From assembly GCF_014202425.1 (NCBI RefSeq), contig NZ_JACHGT010000020.1:13181-77180 (forward strand): a stretch of 64,000 nt of DNA. Direction: 5' to 3'. The notes under the pieces were generated by a model, which was given only the letters and a program-made list of their open reading frames with translations, ran no database searches and was not told the DNA's origin. Made by a program: the position numbers and the translations under genes. This stretch comes from Phytomonospora endophytica. GTDB taxonomy: Bacteria; Actinomycetota; Actinomycetes; Mycobacteriales; Micromonosporaceae. Below are positions 1 to 7,885 of this stretch, piece by piece; the stretch's first letter is position 1, and every line of letters begins with the position of its first letter.

Positions 1-230
1 TGCCGCCGCGTTGGCCGCGACCCTGCTAGCCCTCCCCGCCTCCGTCTGCCGCCTGTGCGGGCACGTGCGTGGCTCTCGGCGATCGCTTCGCCGCCGGGCC
101 GCTCATCCCGCGCTAGATCCTCGACGTTGCCGCCGCGTTGGCCGCGACCCTGCTAGCCCTCCCCGCCTCCGTCTGCCGCCTGTGCGGGCACGTGCGTGGC
201 TCTCGGCGATCGCTTCGCCGCCGGACCGCT
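1..230. repeat. 127-bp tandem duplication at window edge
   Basis: Bases 1-103 recur at 128-230 with one mismatch (G98 versus A225), so the period is 127 bp. A shorter echo of the unit end (CGCCGCCGGACCGCTCATCC type) appears again near 297-317. The array may extend to the left beyond the window. Short reading frames opening with MAATLLALPA occur in both copies only because the DNA is duplicated; I see no sign that they are translated. Confidence 0.85.
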
Positions 231-777
231 TGTCCGGCACCAGACTTTCGCTGCCGCTGCGTGGGTCGTGACATGCTCGCCCGGCGTCCCGCCATCGCCG
301 CCGGACCGCTCATCCCACACCAGCCCCTCGACTTCCCGGATTCCTTCGTCGAGCGGGGAGACGCTGGGCGGTCGTGCGAGCCTTTGGTGCTGAGCTGGGT
401 GGGGCGGCGTTCGCGAGGTGCGCGCATGGGCGGATTCGCCCGTGGCTCGCTCGGGCCACCGCGTTCACACTGAGCCGCGTGACCACGAGCGAAACCGAAC
501 GCCCCCAGCGCGCAGGCCACGACGTTCGCGCGGAGCGACGAACGCCGGCGGGGATGCCGCCGCGACGGTGACCTCCGGCCGCGCCGAGAGCGGACGTAGC
601 CGAGGGTGGCCGTGGTGGTCGGTTGAAGCATGGCGGCCGACACGTCGTGAGGCCGTTGGGTGCCCGTTCGCCCTGCTCCATCGCGGTGAGGCGGCGGAGT
701 TCACCGCGCGTCCGTGATCGCGCGGCGAGCGGCCGTGTCCGTGCACGTCCGTCGGCCGTGAGTCCCCACCCCCGCGT
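231..777. other. Spacer with no recognisable gene
   Basis: Overlapping reading frames on both strands are Arg/Pro/Ala-rich translations with no domain, no ribosome site and no plausible start, so none is annotated. The part from about 470 to 645 resembles the spacer at 49690-49885: both contain a GAGCCGC...CCACGA...ACCGAAC...CAGCGCGC run and end in GGTCGGTTGA. This suggests a diverged intergenic repeat. Confidence 0.5.
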
Positions 778-1266
778 CTAAGCCCTCGCTCGCGCCCAGA
801 TGTCGTTGCACTCCACGCAGACCTCCTCGGGCACCAGCCCCAGTCGCATCCCCAGCGCGAAGATCCTGCATCCGAGGCAGTACCCGAACGCCGCCTCCAG
901 CGTCGCCGCCGCGGCGAGCGCTCCGAGCACCACCCAGGCCGCCGTGGTCAGGCCGAATCCGAGGGCGAGTACGGCGGCGGCGGTCGACATGACCGCGCCC
1001 ATCGCCTGCGCGAAACGCTTGGGCGGGCCGGGAACGGGCTTCGCCGCGAACGGCAGTCGCGGCGTCAGAACCCGCGTCACGAACTGTCCGAGTGGGCTGA
1101 ACCGCGGCCCGGCGGCGACGCGCGCGATGAACCCGTAGGCGATCACCAGGGTGAGCCACGGAAGGTCGAAGACGATCGTGGAGACGGCCATGACGACGAC
1201 TCCGGCGGCGACGAGCCGGGCGGCGACCTCGTTGACGGGATTGGGGAAGGAGAACAGGCGGGACAT
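778..1266 (-). CDS. DUF4395 family membrane protein
   Basis: A 162-residue integral membrane protein of the DUF4395 type. Hydrophobic segments lie at about residues 13-50 and 88-125. Two CxxC motifs follow, CLGC at 130-133 and CVEC at 150-153, close to the C-terminus. In other actinobacteria such proteins often sit beside thioredoxin or rhodanese genes, which suggests a thiol or sulfur-transfer role, but no such neighbour is visible here. The gene is monocistronic and divergent from the LacI gene. An imperfect 20-bp palindrome lies 45 bp upstream of its start. The family assignment rests on the CxxC pair and topology; the function is unknown. Confidence 0.75.
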   Translation of the reverse strand: MSRLFSFPNPVNEVAARLVAAGVVVMAVSTIVFDLPWLTLVIAYGFIARVAAGPRFSPLGQFVTRVLTPRLPFAAKPVPGPPKRFAQAMGAVMSTAAAVLALGFGLTTAAWVVLGALAAAATLEAAFGYCLGCRIFALGMRLGLVPEEVCVECNDIWARARA

Positions 1267-1310
1267 GGGGGAAGCCTTCGGGTGTGACGGTGCTTGCGCC
1301 CGACGGTAGC

Positions 1311-1330
1311 ACTATGTCTATCGACTTAGT
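1311..1330. promoter_or_regulatory. Imperfect palindrome upstream of DUF4395 gene
   Basis: ACTATGTC and GACTTAGT are inverted repeats with one mismatch around a TATC spacer, within an AT-rich island (about 1310-1345) that contrasts with the GC-rich surroundings. It lies 45 bp upstream of the DUF4395 start on the minus strand, so it probably marks promoter or operator DNA. No binding protein can be named. Confidence 0.35.
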
Positions 1331-1481
1331 AGGAAAACAAGATCCCATAACCCCTGACCTGCGACGGAGCCCGCGGCTTCCGCACCACCACCGTCGGCGG
1401 AGTGGATCCCTTATGTCCCAGGCGTTCCCGTGTGACGCAGCGAACCGGGAAAGCACTGGCGCGCCCCGGGAGGGCGATCTA

Positions 1482-1514
1482 CTGTATTGATACAGAGGCT
1501 CTGTACCGATCCAG
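1482..1514 (+). promoter_or_regulatory. Candidate autoregulatory LacI operators
   Basis: CTGTATTGATACAG (1482-1495) is a palindrome with 6-bp arms CTGTAT/ATACAG. A degenerate relative, CTGTACCGATCCAG, follows at 1501-1514, 19 bp centre to centre. Both lie between 34 and 66 bp upstream of the LacI-family start. The position and symmetry suit autoregulation by the downstream regulator; this is inference. Confidence 0.45.
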
Positions 1515-1547
1515 AAGGTCGAGCTCCGAAGCTCCGAGGAGGTGAAC

Positions 1548-2618
1548 ATGCGCCCCACGCTCCAGACTGTCGCCGACGCCGTCGGCGTCTCCCGCAGCAC
1601 GGTCTCGAACGCCTACGGCAGGCCCGATCAGCTCTCTCCCGAGCTGCGCGCCCGCATCCTGGCGACGGCGAAGGAACTCGGCTACGCCGGACCCGACGCC
1701 ACCGCCCGCTCGCTGCGGCGGGGCCGCGCCGGTGCCGTCGGCGTCCTGTTCACCACCACGCTGTCCTACGCGTTCGTCGACCCCTTCGCCGTGCTCTTCC
1801 TGCGCGGCCTCGCCGAGGCCGTCGAGCGCAACGGCACGGGCCTGCTGCTGGTCCCGCTGTCCACAGAGGACGAGGCGGCCAGCGTCGCGGCGGTCCAGAA
1901 CGCCGTCGTCGACGGCTTCTGCGTCTACTGCGTCCCCGAATGGCACGGTTCGCTGGAGGCGCTGCGTTCACGCGGGCTTCCGGTCGTGACCACCGAATAC
2001 CGCGACGACGTCCCGGCCGGCGAACTCCAGGTCGGCGTCGACGAACGAGCGGCGACGCGCGCGGCCGCCCGGCACCTGCTGGGTCTTGGTCACCGCCGGA
2101 TCGCGCTGCTCACCAACGACATGGCGCCGAAGGGCGAGACCGGTCCGCTGGACCTGGCAGGCCCCGGCGACTTCCGCTACTTCGTCGAGCGCGAAAGGGT
2201 CTCCGGCGTCGCGGAGGTCTTCGCCGAGGTGGGCGTCGGCTGGGACGACCTGATCGTCGTCAACGCCGCCGCGAACTCGCGGGCCAGCGGTGCACAGGCC
2301 GCCGCCCACGCGCTCGACCGCGCCGATCGCCCCACCGCGATCGTCGCGTGCACCGACCTCCTCGCGCTCGGCGCGATGGACGCACTCGCCGCCCGCGGGC
2401 TCACGCCCGGGCGCGATGTCTCGGTCACCGGGTTCGACGACATCCCGGAGGCCGCACCGGCCGGGCTCACCACGGTCCGGCAACCAGCCGTCAGCAAGGG
2501 CACGCTCGCCGGTGAGCTGTTGCTCGATCCACCCGAGGATCCGGCCGAACGTCGGCTCCTCCTGCCTACCGAACTGATCGTCCGGGCCTCAACAGGGCCC
2601 GCGACCATGAGGAGATAG
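1548..2618 (+). CDS. LacI family transcriptional regulator
   Basis: A 356-residue regulator. The N-terminal LacI helix-turn-helix runs from about residue 2 to 55 (TLQTVADAVGVSRSTVSNAY followed by the ELGY hinge) and is joined to a periplasmic-binding-protein-like effector domain (about 60-350). It is expected to bind DNA as a dimer and to release it on binding a sugar or purine ligand; the ligand is unknown. ATG 1548 is chosen over GTG 1542 because GAGGAGG ends 5 nt before it. A palindrome pair just upstream suggests autorepression. The only co-directional follower is a 68-codon reading frame, so the real target may be elsewhere. Confidence 0.92.
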   Translation: MRPTLQTVADAVGVSRSTVSNAYGRPDQLSPELRARILATAKELGYAGPDATARSLRRGRAGAVGVLFTTTLSYAFVDPFAVLFLRGLAEAVERNGTGLLLVPLSTEDEAASVAAVQNAVVDGFCVYCVPEWHGSLEALRSRGLPVVTTEYRDDVPAGELQVGVDERAATRAAARHLLGLGHRRIALLTNDMAPKGETGPLDLAGPGDFRYFVERERVSGVAEVFAEVGVGWDDLIVVNAAANSRASGAQAAAHALDRADRPTAIVACTDLLALGAMDALAARGLTPGRDVSVTGFDDIPEAAPAGLTTVRQPAVSKGTLAGELLLDPPEDPAERRLLLPTELIVRASTGPATMRR

Positions 2619-2624
2619 CCCGAC

Positions 2625-2831
2625 ATGGACCTGCACCCGATCGGCGCGATGTCCGCCCTCGAAGCGGCCCGCCGCCACGCCAACTCCGCGATGCCGAACG
2701 CCCCCGTCGTCCTGCCCCGCGTCAAGCGCCGTCCGGAGAACCCGGGCCCGCTGCGCCGCGGCACCGCCGGGACCCTGCGCCGCCTCGCCGACCGTCTCGA
2801 CGCCCGCCGTCCGGTGACCCGGACGTCGTAA
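2625..2831 (+). CDS. Small hypothetical protein
   Basis: A 68-residue basic, Ala/Arg/Pro-rich protein whose ATG lies 6 nt after the LacI stop; GAGGAG overlaps the end of the LacI gene. It has no membrane segment, signal peptide or recognisable domain. The tight spacing and the strong hairpin 20 bp downstream suggest that it is the last gene of a two-gene transcript. It is too short to be sure that it is translated. Confidence 0.45.
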   Translation: MDLHPIGAMSALEAARRHANSAMPNAPVVLPRVKRRPENPGPLRRGTAGTLRRLADRLDARRPVTRTS

Positions 2832-2851
2832 CGATTCCTTTCAGATGAACA

Positions 2852-2886
2852 AGACCGGCCCGGGACTGTGGATCCCGGGCCGGTCT
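2852..2886. terminator. Bidirectional hairpin terminator
   Basis: Perfect 14-bp arms (2852-2865 and 2873-2886, beginning AGACCGGCC) enclose a 7-nt loop. The hairpin sits between the converging 68-aa gene and the 188-aa gene. There is no strong T-run, which is usual for GC-rich actinobacterial terminators. Confidence 0.8.
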
Positions 2887-2896
2887 CTTCGTGTGC

Positions 2897-3463
2897 TCAG
2901 AAGCCGATGGAGATGCTCCAGCCGGTCATGCTGCCGCCGGTGTCGAGCAGTCCGTAGAGGTCGCCGACGGGAACGCCCGGCACGCCGAGACCGGCCATGT
3001 AGAGGCGGAAGAGGTCGTCGGCGTTGTTGTCCGACCGCCGGGTGAGGGCCGCTTCGAGGGCCTCGCGGTTCGGGGTCATCCCGGCCGCCTTGGCCCACTG
3101 GTAACTGGCCTTGAAGCCGTCCTCGTAGTCGTAGTCCTCAAGTGTGTGGTCGTCGAGCATCGCGGCCTCGGTGTCGAGCCAGGCGACGAAGCTCCCGCGC
3201 TGCGGCGAGAAGCCCATGACGAGCGCGTACTCGTGGTCGCCGACGATGGCGACGAGCACCGGGGAACCGGTCTCGTGGGCCATCGCCTCCAGGGTCGGCT
3301 CCAGTTCCTCGGGGAAGTTGGAGGTTCCGCTGACGCGCCACCAGTCCTCGAACATGATCTCCTCGTCGTCGAACGGCGAGGGGAACGTCGACGACACCGA
3401 CGGCAACCGGGCCGCCGGTACGGAGGCGCGCACGACGACGAAAACGGTGATCTCTGAGGCCAT
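2897..3463 (-). CDS. Hypothetical protein, 188 aa
   Basis: A soluble acidic protein with no signal peptide, membrane segment or motif that I recognise. A hydrophobic start (MASEITVFVVVRAS) is followed by an aromatic-rich middle (FEDWWRV, EYALVMGFSP, FVAWLDTEAA) and a Gly-rich C-terminus (GLLDTGGSMTGWSISIGF). The composition resembles small globular hypothetical proteins of the SMI1/KNR4 or DUF size class, but I cannot assign a family. It is monocistronic, ends at a shared terminator, and its start lies 77 bp from the stop of the aldo/keto reductase gene. Confidence 0.65.
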   Translation of the reverse strand: MASEITVFVVVRASVPAARLPSVSSTFPSPFDDEEIMFEDWWRVSGTSNFPEELEPTLEAMAHETGSPVLVAIVGDHEYALVMGFSPQRGSFVAWLDTEAAMLDDHTLEDYDYEDGFKASYQWAKAAGMTPNREALEAALTRRSDNNADDLFRLYMAGLGVPGVPVGDLYGLLDTGGSMTGWSISIGF

Positions 3464-3539
3464 GAGCGCGAGCCTATGTCCTCAAAGACCACCGTCCGAT
3501 GAGACGAACGTCCGGATCTACACCGTCCGACGGGACCGT

Positions 3540-4538
3540 TCAGGAGCGGTCGACGGCGTACTTCTCGATCTCGGCCAGCTCGGTCTCGGTGAAGTCCAGG
3601 TTGCCGACCGCGGCGACGTTGGTCTCCAGCTGCGCGACGCTGCTGGCGCCGATGATGAGGCTGGTCATGCGCGAGTCGCGCAGCGCCCACGCCAGGGCCA
3701 GCTGCGCCAGCGACTGACCGCGCGAGGAGGCGATGTCGTTGAGCGCGCGGACTTTGGACATCGTCTCGTCGGAGAGGTCGGACTCGTTGAGGAACACGCT
3801 CGTGCGCACGCGCGAGTCCTCCGGGACGCCCTTGAGGTACCGGTCGGTGAGCAGGCCCTGCGCGAGAGGGCTGTAGGCGATGCAGCCCGCGCCGGCGGTT
3901 TCGAGGGCGTCGAGGAGACCGTCGCGCTCGATCCAGCGGTTCACCATCGAGTAGGACGGCTGGTTGATCAGCAGCGGCGTGCCCAGGTCGGCGAGAATCG
4001 CCGCGGCCCTGGCCGTCTGTTCGGCGTTGTAGTTGGAGATGCCGACGTAGAGCGCCTTGCCCTGGCGGACGATCGCGTCGAGCGCGCCCATGGTCTCTTC
4101 CAGCGGCGTGTCCGGGTCCGGACGGTGGTGGTAGAAGATGTCGACGTAGTCGAGGCCCATGCGCGCCAGCGACTGGTCCAAAGAGGACACCAGGTACTTG
4201 CGGGAGCCCCATTCGCCGTACGGGCCGGGCCACATGCCGTAGCCGGCCTTGCTGGAGATGACGAGCTCGTCACGGTACACGCCGAGGTCGGAGGCGAGGA
4301 CGCGGCCGAAGTTCTCCTCGGCGGCGCCGGGCGGCGGACCGTAGTTGTTGGCCAGGTCGATGTGCGTGACACCGAGGTCGAAGGCGCGCAGGAGGATGTC
4401 GCGCTGCGTGGCGATCGGACGTTCGTGGCCGAAGTTGTGCCACAGGCCGAGCGAGATCGCGGGGAGCTTGAGTCCGCTGCGCCCGGTGCGGCGGTACGGC
4501 ATGGAGTCATAGCGGTTCGGTGCGGCGAGGTAGGTCAC
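3540..4538 (-). CDS. Aldo/keto reductase (YghZ-like)
   Basis: A 332-residue NADPH-dependent aldo/keto reductase with a TIM-barrel fold. The tetrad residues are visible: Asp61 and Tyr66 (DLANNYG), Lys97 (SSKAGYG) and His137 or His138 (FYHHRPD). The N-terminal YRRTGRSGLKLPAISLGLW and the GMWPGPYGEWGSRKYL segment match the AKR14/YghZ group (L-glyceraldehyde-3-phosphate reductase-like), and the length is normal. Substrates of this group are small aldehydes and methylglyoxal; the physiological substrate here is unknown. It stands alone, with no operon partner. Confidence 0.9.
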   Translation of the reverse strand: MTYLAAPNRYDSMPYRRTGRSGLKLPAISLGLWHNFGHERPIATQRDILLRAFDLGVTHIDLANNYGPPPGAAEENFGRVLASDLGVYRDELVISSKAGYGMWPGPYGEWGSRKYLVSSLDQSLARMGLDYVDIFYHHRPDPDTPLEETMGALDAIVRQGKALYVGISNYNAEQTARAAAILADLGTPLLINQPSYSMVNRWIERDGLLDALETAGAGCIAYSPLAQGLLTDRYLKGVPEDSRVRTSVFLNESDLSDETMSKVRALNDIASSRGQSLAQLALAWALRDSRMTSLIIGASSVAQLETNVAAVGNLDFTETELAEIEKYAVDRS

Positions 4539-4600
4539 GACGGTGAGCTTAACGGGGATCTTGGGCCGCGACAGGGGGTGGGAGCGATTCCATCAAGGGC

Positions 4601-4861
4601 TCAGTCCTCGTCCGGGCCGGACCCCCGGACGGTCTCCGGCCGGTCGGCCTCGGGCTCCTTCCGCAGGGTCTGAAGCATCGCCTCGATCTCCTGCCGTGAC
4701 GCTCCCGAGATCGTGACCGTCCGTTCGCCCTCGGAACCGGTCACCTTGACGGTCACCGTCGGGGCGTCCCGGCGCGCCGAGCGCCACGCGGCAACGGCGG
4801 TGAACAGCCCACCCAGCGCGGCACCGGAACTGAGAGCGACCATCAGCGCCTCGGCGATCAT
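4601..4861 (-). CDS. EACC1-like effector-associated component, short form
   Basis: An 86-residue protein. A hydrophobic helix (about residues 2-26, AEALMVALSSGAALGGLFTAVAAW) is followed by WRSARRD, then a beta-rich segment (TVTVKVTGSEGERTVTI) and a helix (RQEIEAMLQTLRKE). This matches, from memory, the C-terminal half of the effector-associated constant component EACC1, the fixed partner of variable effectors in actinobacterial NTP-dependent conflict systems. The N-terminal half usual in EACC1 is absent. Its ATG overlaps the stop of the 4-TM gene (ATGA), so the two are translationally coupled. No NTPase or protease effector is adjacent. Confidence 0.6.
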   Translation of the reverse strand: MIAEALMVALSSGAALGGLFTAVAAWRSARRDAPTVTVKVTGSEGERTVTISGASRQEIEAMLQTLRKEPEADRPETVRGSGPDED

Positions 4862-5316
4862 CGGCTCAGCTCCGATACGAACGCGCTGGCGCCGGTCAAG
4901 ACGAGCGCCGAACAGAGGATCACCAGGGATCCGGCGGCGACCACGCCTTTTTGGATCGGCGTCTGGTCTACCAAGGCCGCGGCGACGTCGCCGAACCAGT
5001 AGCAGGCGATGAAGGCCAGGAACAGGTTGAATCCCGCCAGCGCCAGCCGCATGTTGTGCAGCCTCGCCGCCGTCGACGCGAACAGCTCCCCGGCGGCCGT
5101 CGCGGCGAGCGCGGCGGCGATGAGCAGGAGTTCGCCCCTGCCGAGCAGGGAGTCGAGGCCGAAGCGCTGGCCCCGCGTCATGAGGCTTAAGGCGTTGAAG
5201 CCGACCGGGAGCACGGCGATGCCGACGCTGAAGATGCCCCAGATGATGAGTTTGCGGCGGATCCGTACGCCGGGTTCGGCGTCGGTGGTCGGCTGCTGGG
5301 TCGTCGCCCCGGCCAT
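4858..5316 (-). CDS. Four-TM membrane protein coupled to EACC1-like gene
   Basis: A 152-residue protein with predicted membrane segments at about residues 23-45, 62-80, 91-108 and 122-145, and short polar ends. I do not recognise the family. ATG 5316 is chosen because it opens the membrane protein directly; an upstream extension in the same frame would run into DNA of the hydrolase gene in another frame. The 4-bp ATGA overlap with the EACC1-like gene means the two are made together. If the neighbour is a conflict-system component, this could be the membrane-acting effector; that is inference. Confidence 0.7.
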   Translation of the reverse strand: MAGATTQQPTTDAEPGVRIRRKLIIWGIFSVGIAVLPVGFNALSLMTRGQRFGLDSLLGRGELLLIAAALAATAAGELFASTAARLHNMRLALAGFNLFLAFIACYWFGDVAAALVDQTPIQKGVVAAGSLVILCSALVLTGASAFVSELSR

Positions 5317-5372
5317 GTGCCCCCCAGGTGTGCGGCTGGCCTCGATTCTACGAGCCGCCGCCCGTCCCGGTC

Positions 5373-6530
5373 TCAGCCCACGCCGTACACCGCCGCCCAG
5401 AACTCGTCCCACACCGGCAGGTTCTGGTTGCCCATGTGCTCTCGCTGCATGAGCACGATCGTCGTGTTCTCCTCGGCGGGGTCGGTGTACCAGGCGGTCC
5501 CGTAGTAGCCGGGCCAGCCGTAGGTCCCGGTCGCGTGGCCGCTCCGGTTGGGGCCGGTGGCGACGCCCATCCCGAACCCCCACCCCATGGCGTCGAAGTA
5601 GTCGGGGCCGAACCCGGACAGCTTCTTCTGCGAGGGCGTGAGCTGGTCGGTGGTCATCAGCTCCACCGACGCCCGCGACAGCACGCCCTCGCCCGACAGC
5701 AGAGACATGACGAAGGTGAGGTAGTCGTGCCCGGTCGACAGGAGCCCGCCCCCGCCGGACTCGAAGGTCTGCGGCCGGCTCCACTGTCCGTCGGGCGGGT
5801 CGTCGACGACCGGTGAGCCGTCGGGGGCGTCGTCCTTGGCGTAGGCCGTCGCGAAACGGCCGAGCTCGGCCGGGTCCACGGTGAAACCGCTGTCCTTCAT
5901 CCCCAGCGGGCCGAAGACGCGCTCCCGCAGGGCCTCCCCGAAGGATGTGCCGGTCGCGCGGGCGATGAGCACGCCGGTGACGTTGGCGGCCGTGTCGTAG
6001 AGCCAGGCCTCACCGGGCTGATGGACCAGCGGAAGCGTCCCCAGCCGGCGCATCCACTCGTCGGGCTCCGGACGGCCGACGGCGCCGAGGGCCTCGGCGA
6101 TCGGCGACGCGGTCATCACCATGCCGGTCCCGAATGTGGAGTCCAGCAGGCCGCGCAGGGTGACCGGCCGTTTCGCGGGAACAGTGTCGGAGAGCGGCCC
6201 GAGCGGGTCGGCGAGGACGCGCATGTCCGCCAGCTCGGGGAGGAGGTCGTCGAGTGGGTCGTCGAGCCGGAGGGTGCCGTCCTCGACGAGGGTCATCGCG
6301 CAGGCCGCGGTGAAGGGCTTCGACATCGAGCCCATCCGCAGGATCGTGTCGGCCGCCATCGGCGTCGTCGCGCCCGCGCCCTCGAAGGCGAGGGTCCCCA
6401 CGGCCACGACCTGTACCTCGCCGCGGTGGGCGAGGACGACTCCGGCGCCCGGGACGACTCCCGAACCGACGAAACGGTCGAGGTGGTCGCGCACACGCGC
6501 GGCCCTCTTCGGCAAGAGCTCAGCGGTCAT
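5373..6530 (-). CDS. Serine beta-lactamase-like hydrolase
   Basis: A 385-residue member of the class C beta-lactamase/esterase superfamily (PF00144 type). The catalytic SxxK is Ser68-Met-Ser-Lys71 in RMGSMSKPF; the YxN motif is YDTAAN near residue 180; LLDSTFGTGMV takes the place of the usual LLTHTSGL segment. There is no signal peptide, so it is probably cytoplasmic. Most such proteins are esterases or peptidases rather than antibiotic hydrolases. The stop lies 56 bp before the 4-TM gene on the same strand, so they may share a transcript. Confidence 0.88.
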   Translation of the reverse strand: MTAELLPKRAARVRDHLDRFVGSGVVPGAGVVLAHRGEVQVVAVGTLAFEGAGATTPMAADTILRMGSMSKPFTAACAMTLVEDGTLRLDDPLDDLLPELADMRVLADPLGPLSDTVPAKRPVTLRGLLDSTFGTGMVMTASPIAEALGAVGRPEPDEWMRRLGTLPLVHQPGEAWLYDTAANVTGVLIARATGTSFGEALRERVFGPLGMKDSGFTVDPAELGRFATAYAKDDAPDGSPVVDDPPDGQWSRPQTFESGGGGLLSTGHDYLTFVMSLLSGEGVLSRASVELMTTDQLTPSQKKLSGFGPDYFDAMGWGFGMGVATGPNRSGHATGTYGWPGYYGTAWYTDPAEENTTIVLMQREHMGNQNLPVWDEFWAAVYGVG

Positions 6531-6599
6531 CCGTCCGTCCTCCTCGGCGCGACTGTTCGCAAGCTACCCGGCGGCTCCGACAGAATCCGGTGAACGGCC

Positions 6600-7778
6600 T
6601 CAGCCGCCGCTGACCAGCCCGTCCACCCTCGCCGCACCCAGCCCGTCGTTGATCACCATGATCCCCGCCCCGACCGCTCCCGCGCGCTCGCCGGTCCGCG
6701 ACGGCACGATCCGCAGGTGCTGCGTCGCCAGGGGCAGCGACCGCTGGTAGATGACCTCGCGCACGCCCGCGAGGAGATGGTCGCCCGCCAGGGCGAGGGA
6801 CCCGCCGACGACGATGATCGACGGGTTGAAGAGGTTCACCGCCGCCGCGAGCACCTCGCCGATGTCGCGTCCCGCCTGCCGGATATGCCGCAGCGCCTCG
6901 ACCGACCCGGCCCGCGCGAGTTCGACCACGTCGAGGGCGTTGGCGGTGTCGAAGCCTTCGGCGGCCAGGCGCGCGGCGATCGCCGCACCGCTCGCGACGG
7001 CCTCCAGGCACCCGGTGTTGCCGCAGCGGCACGGCGTCTCGCCGCTCGCGGTGACCCTGATGTGCCCCATGTCCCCGGCGGCGCCCTGCGCGCCCCGGAA
7101 GACCTGCCCGTCGGCGATGATCCCGCAGCCGATGCCGGTCGCGGCCTTCACGAACAGCAGATGCCCGGCGTCCCTCCACTGCGTGTAGTGCTCGCCGAGG
7201 GCCATGATGTTGACGTCGTTGTCGACGAGGACGCGCCCGGGCAGCCGTTCCCCGACGTATCCCGGCACGTCGAAACCGTCCCAGCCCGGCATGATCGGCG
7301 GGTTCACCGCGCGCCCGGTGTCGTGCTCGACGGGTCCCGGCAGGCCGATCCCGACGCCGAGGAGGTCGCCGACCTCGCGGCCGGTGCGGGTCAGCAGCGC
7401 GCGGCCCTGTTCGACGACCCAGTCGAGGATCGGCACCGGCCCCAGCGCGATGTCGAGGTCGGCGCGGTGTTCGGCGAGGACCGCGCCGGCGAGGTCGGTG
7501 ACGGCCAGGCGCGCGTGGGTCGCGCCGAGGTCGGCGGCGAGGGTGACACGCGCGGACGGATTGAACGCGAAGGTCGTCGGGGGACGTCCGCCGGTCGAGG
7601 CCGCCTCACCGGACGGCCCGATGAGCCCGCTGGCGAGCAGGGCGTCGACGCGCGAGGTGACGGTGGACCTGGCCAGCCCGGTGACCGCGGCCAGCTCGGA
7701 TCTGGTGCGGGGCACGCCGTCGCGCAGTAGTTGCAGCAAGGTGCCCGCTCCACCCGGGGTGGCCGTCTCTTTTGTCAC
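6600..7778 (-). CDS. ROK family transcriptional regulator
   Basis: A 392-residue ROK repressor. The N-terminal winged helix (about residues 10-60, RSELAAVTGLARSTVTSRVD) is followed by a ROK sugar-kinase-like domain with the phosphate-binding LAADLGATHARLAV segment and the zinc signature CRCGNTGCLE near residue 250. It starts at GTG 7778 and is divergent from the sugar operon that begins at 7886, with 107 bp between the start codons. It is therefore the likely sugar-responsive repressor of that operon, although this is inferred from position. Confidence 0.92.
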   Translation of the reverse strand: MTKETATPGGAGTLLQLLRDGVPRTRSELAAVTGLARSTVTSRVDALLASGLIGPSGEAASTGGRPPTTFAFNPSARVTLAADLGATHARLAVTDLAGAVLAEHRADLDIALGPVPILDWVVEQGRALLTRTGREVGDLLGVGIGLPGPVEHDTGRAVNPPIMPGWDGFDVPGYVGERLPGRVLVDNDVNIMALGEHYTQWRDAGHLLFVKAATGIGCGIIADGQVFRGAQGAAGDMGHIRVTASGETPCRCGNTGCLEAVASGAAIAARLAAEGFDTANALDVVELARAGSVEALRHIRQAGRDIGEVLAAAVNLFNPSIIVVGGSLALAGDHLLAGVREVIYQRSLPLATQHLRIVPSRTGERAGAVGAGIMVINDGLGAARVDGLVSGG

Positions 7779-7793
7779 GACCCCAGTGAATCA

Positions 7794-7816
7794 TAAGCAT
7801 CTTACGATCTTGCTAA
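7794..7816. promoter_or_regulatory. Candidate ROK operator
   Basis: An AT-rich stretch has flanks TAAGCA and TGCTAA in inverted orientation (one mismatch) around an 11-bp core. It lies midway between the divergent ROK and dehydrogenase starts, where a repressor could act on both promoters. The symmetry is modest. Confidence 0.3.
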
Positions 7817-7850
7817 TCCAACTAAGTTCTCCACGGCTAGCAACTTTTGC

Positions 7851-7879
7851 TTGACGGCTGTCATAAGTCTCGGTACGGT
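7851..7879 (+). promoter_or_regulatory. Promoter of the sugar operon, predicted leaderless
   Basis: TTGACG (7851-7856), a 17-bp spacer and TACGGT (7874-7879) form a good housekeeping-type promoter. The ATG of the dehydrogenase begins at 7886, 6 nt after the -10, so transcription should start at or beside the A of the start codon. No Shine-Dalgarno sequence is present. Confidence 0.75.
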
Positions 7880-7885
7880 CCCGGC

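Noticed and set aside
5373-6530. True antibiotic-resistance beta-lactamase
   Set aside because: The fold motifs are present, but there is no signal peptide, and the broad family is mostly esterases and peptidases.
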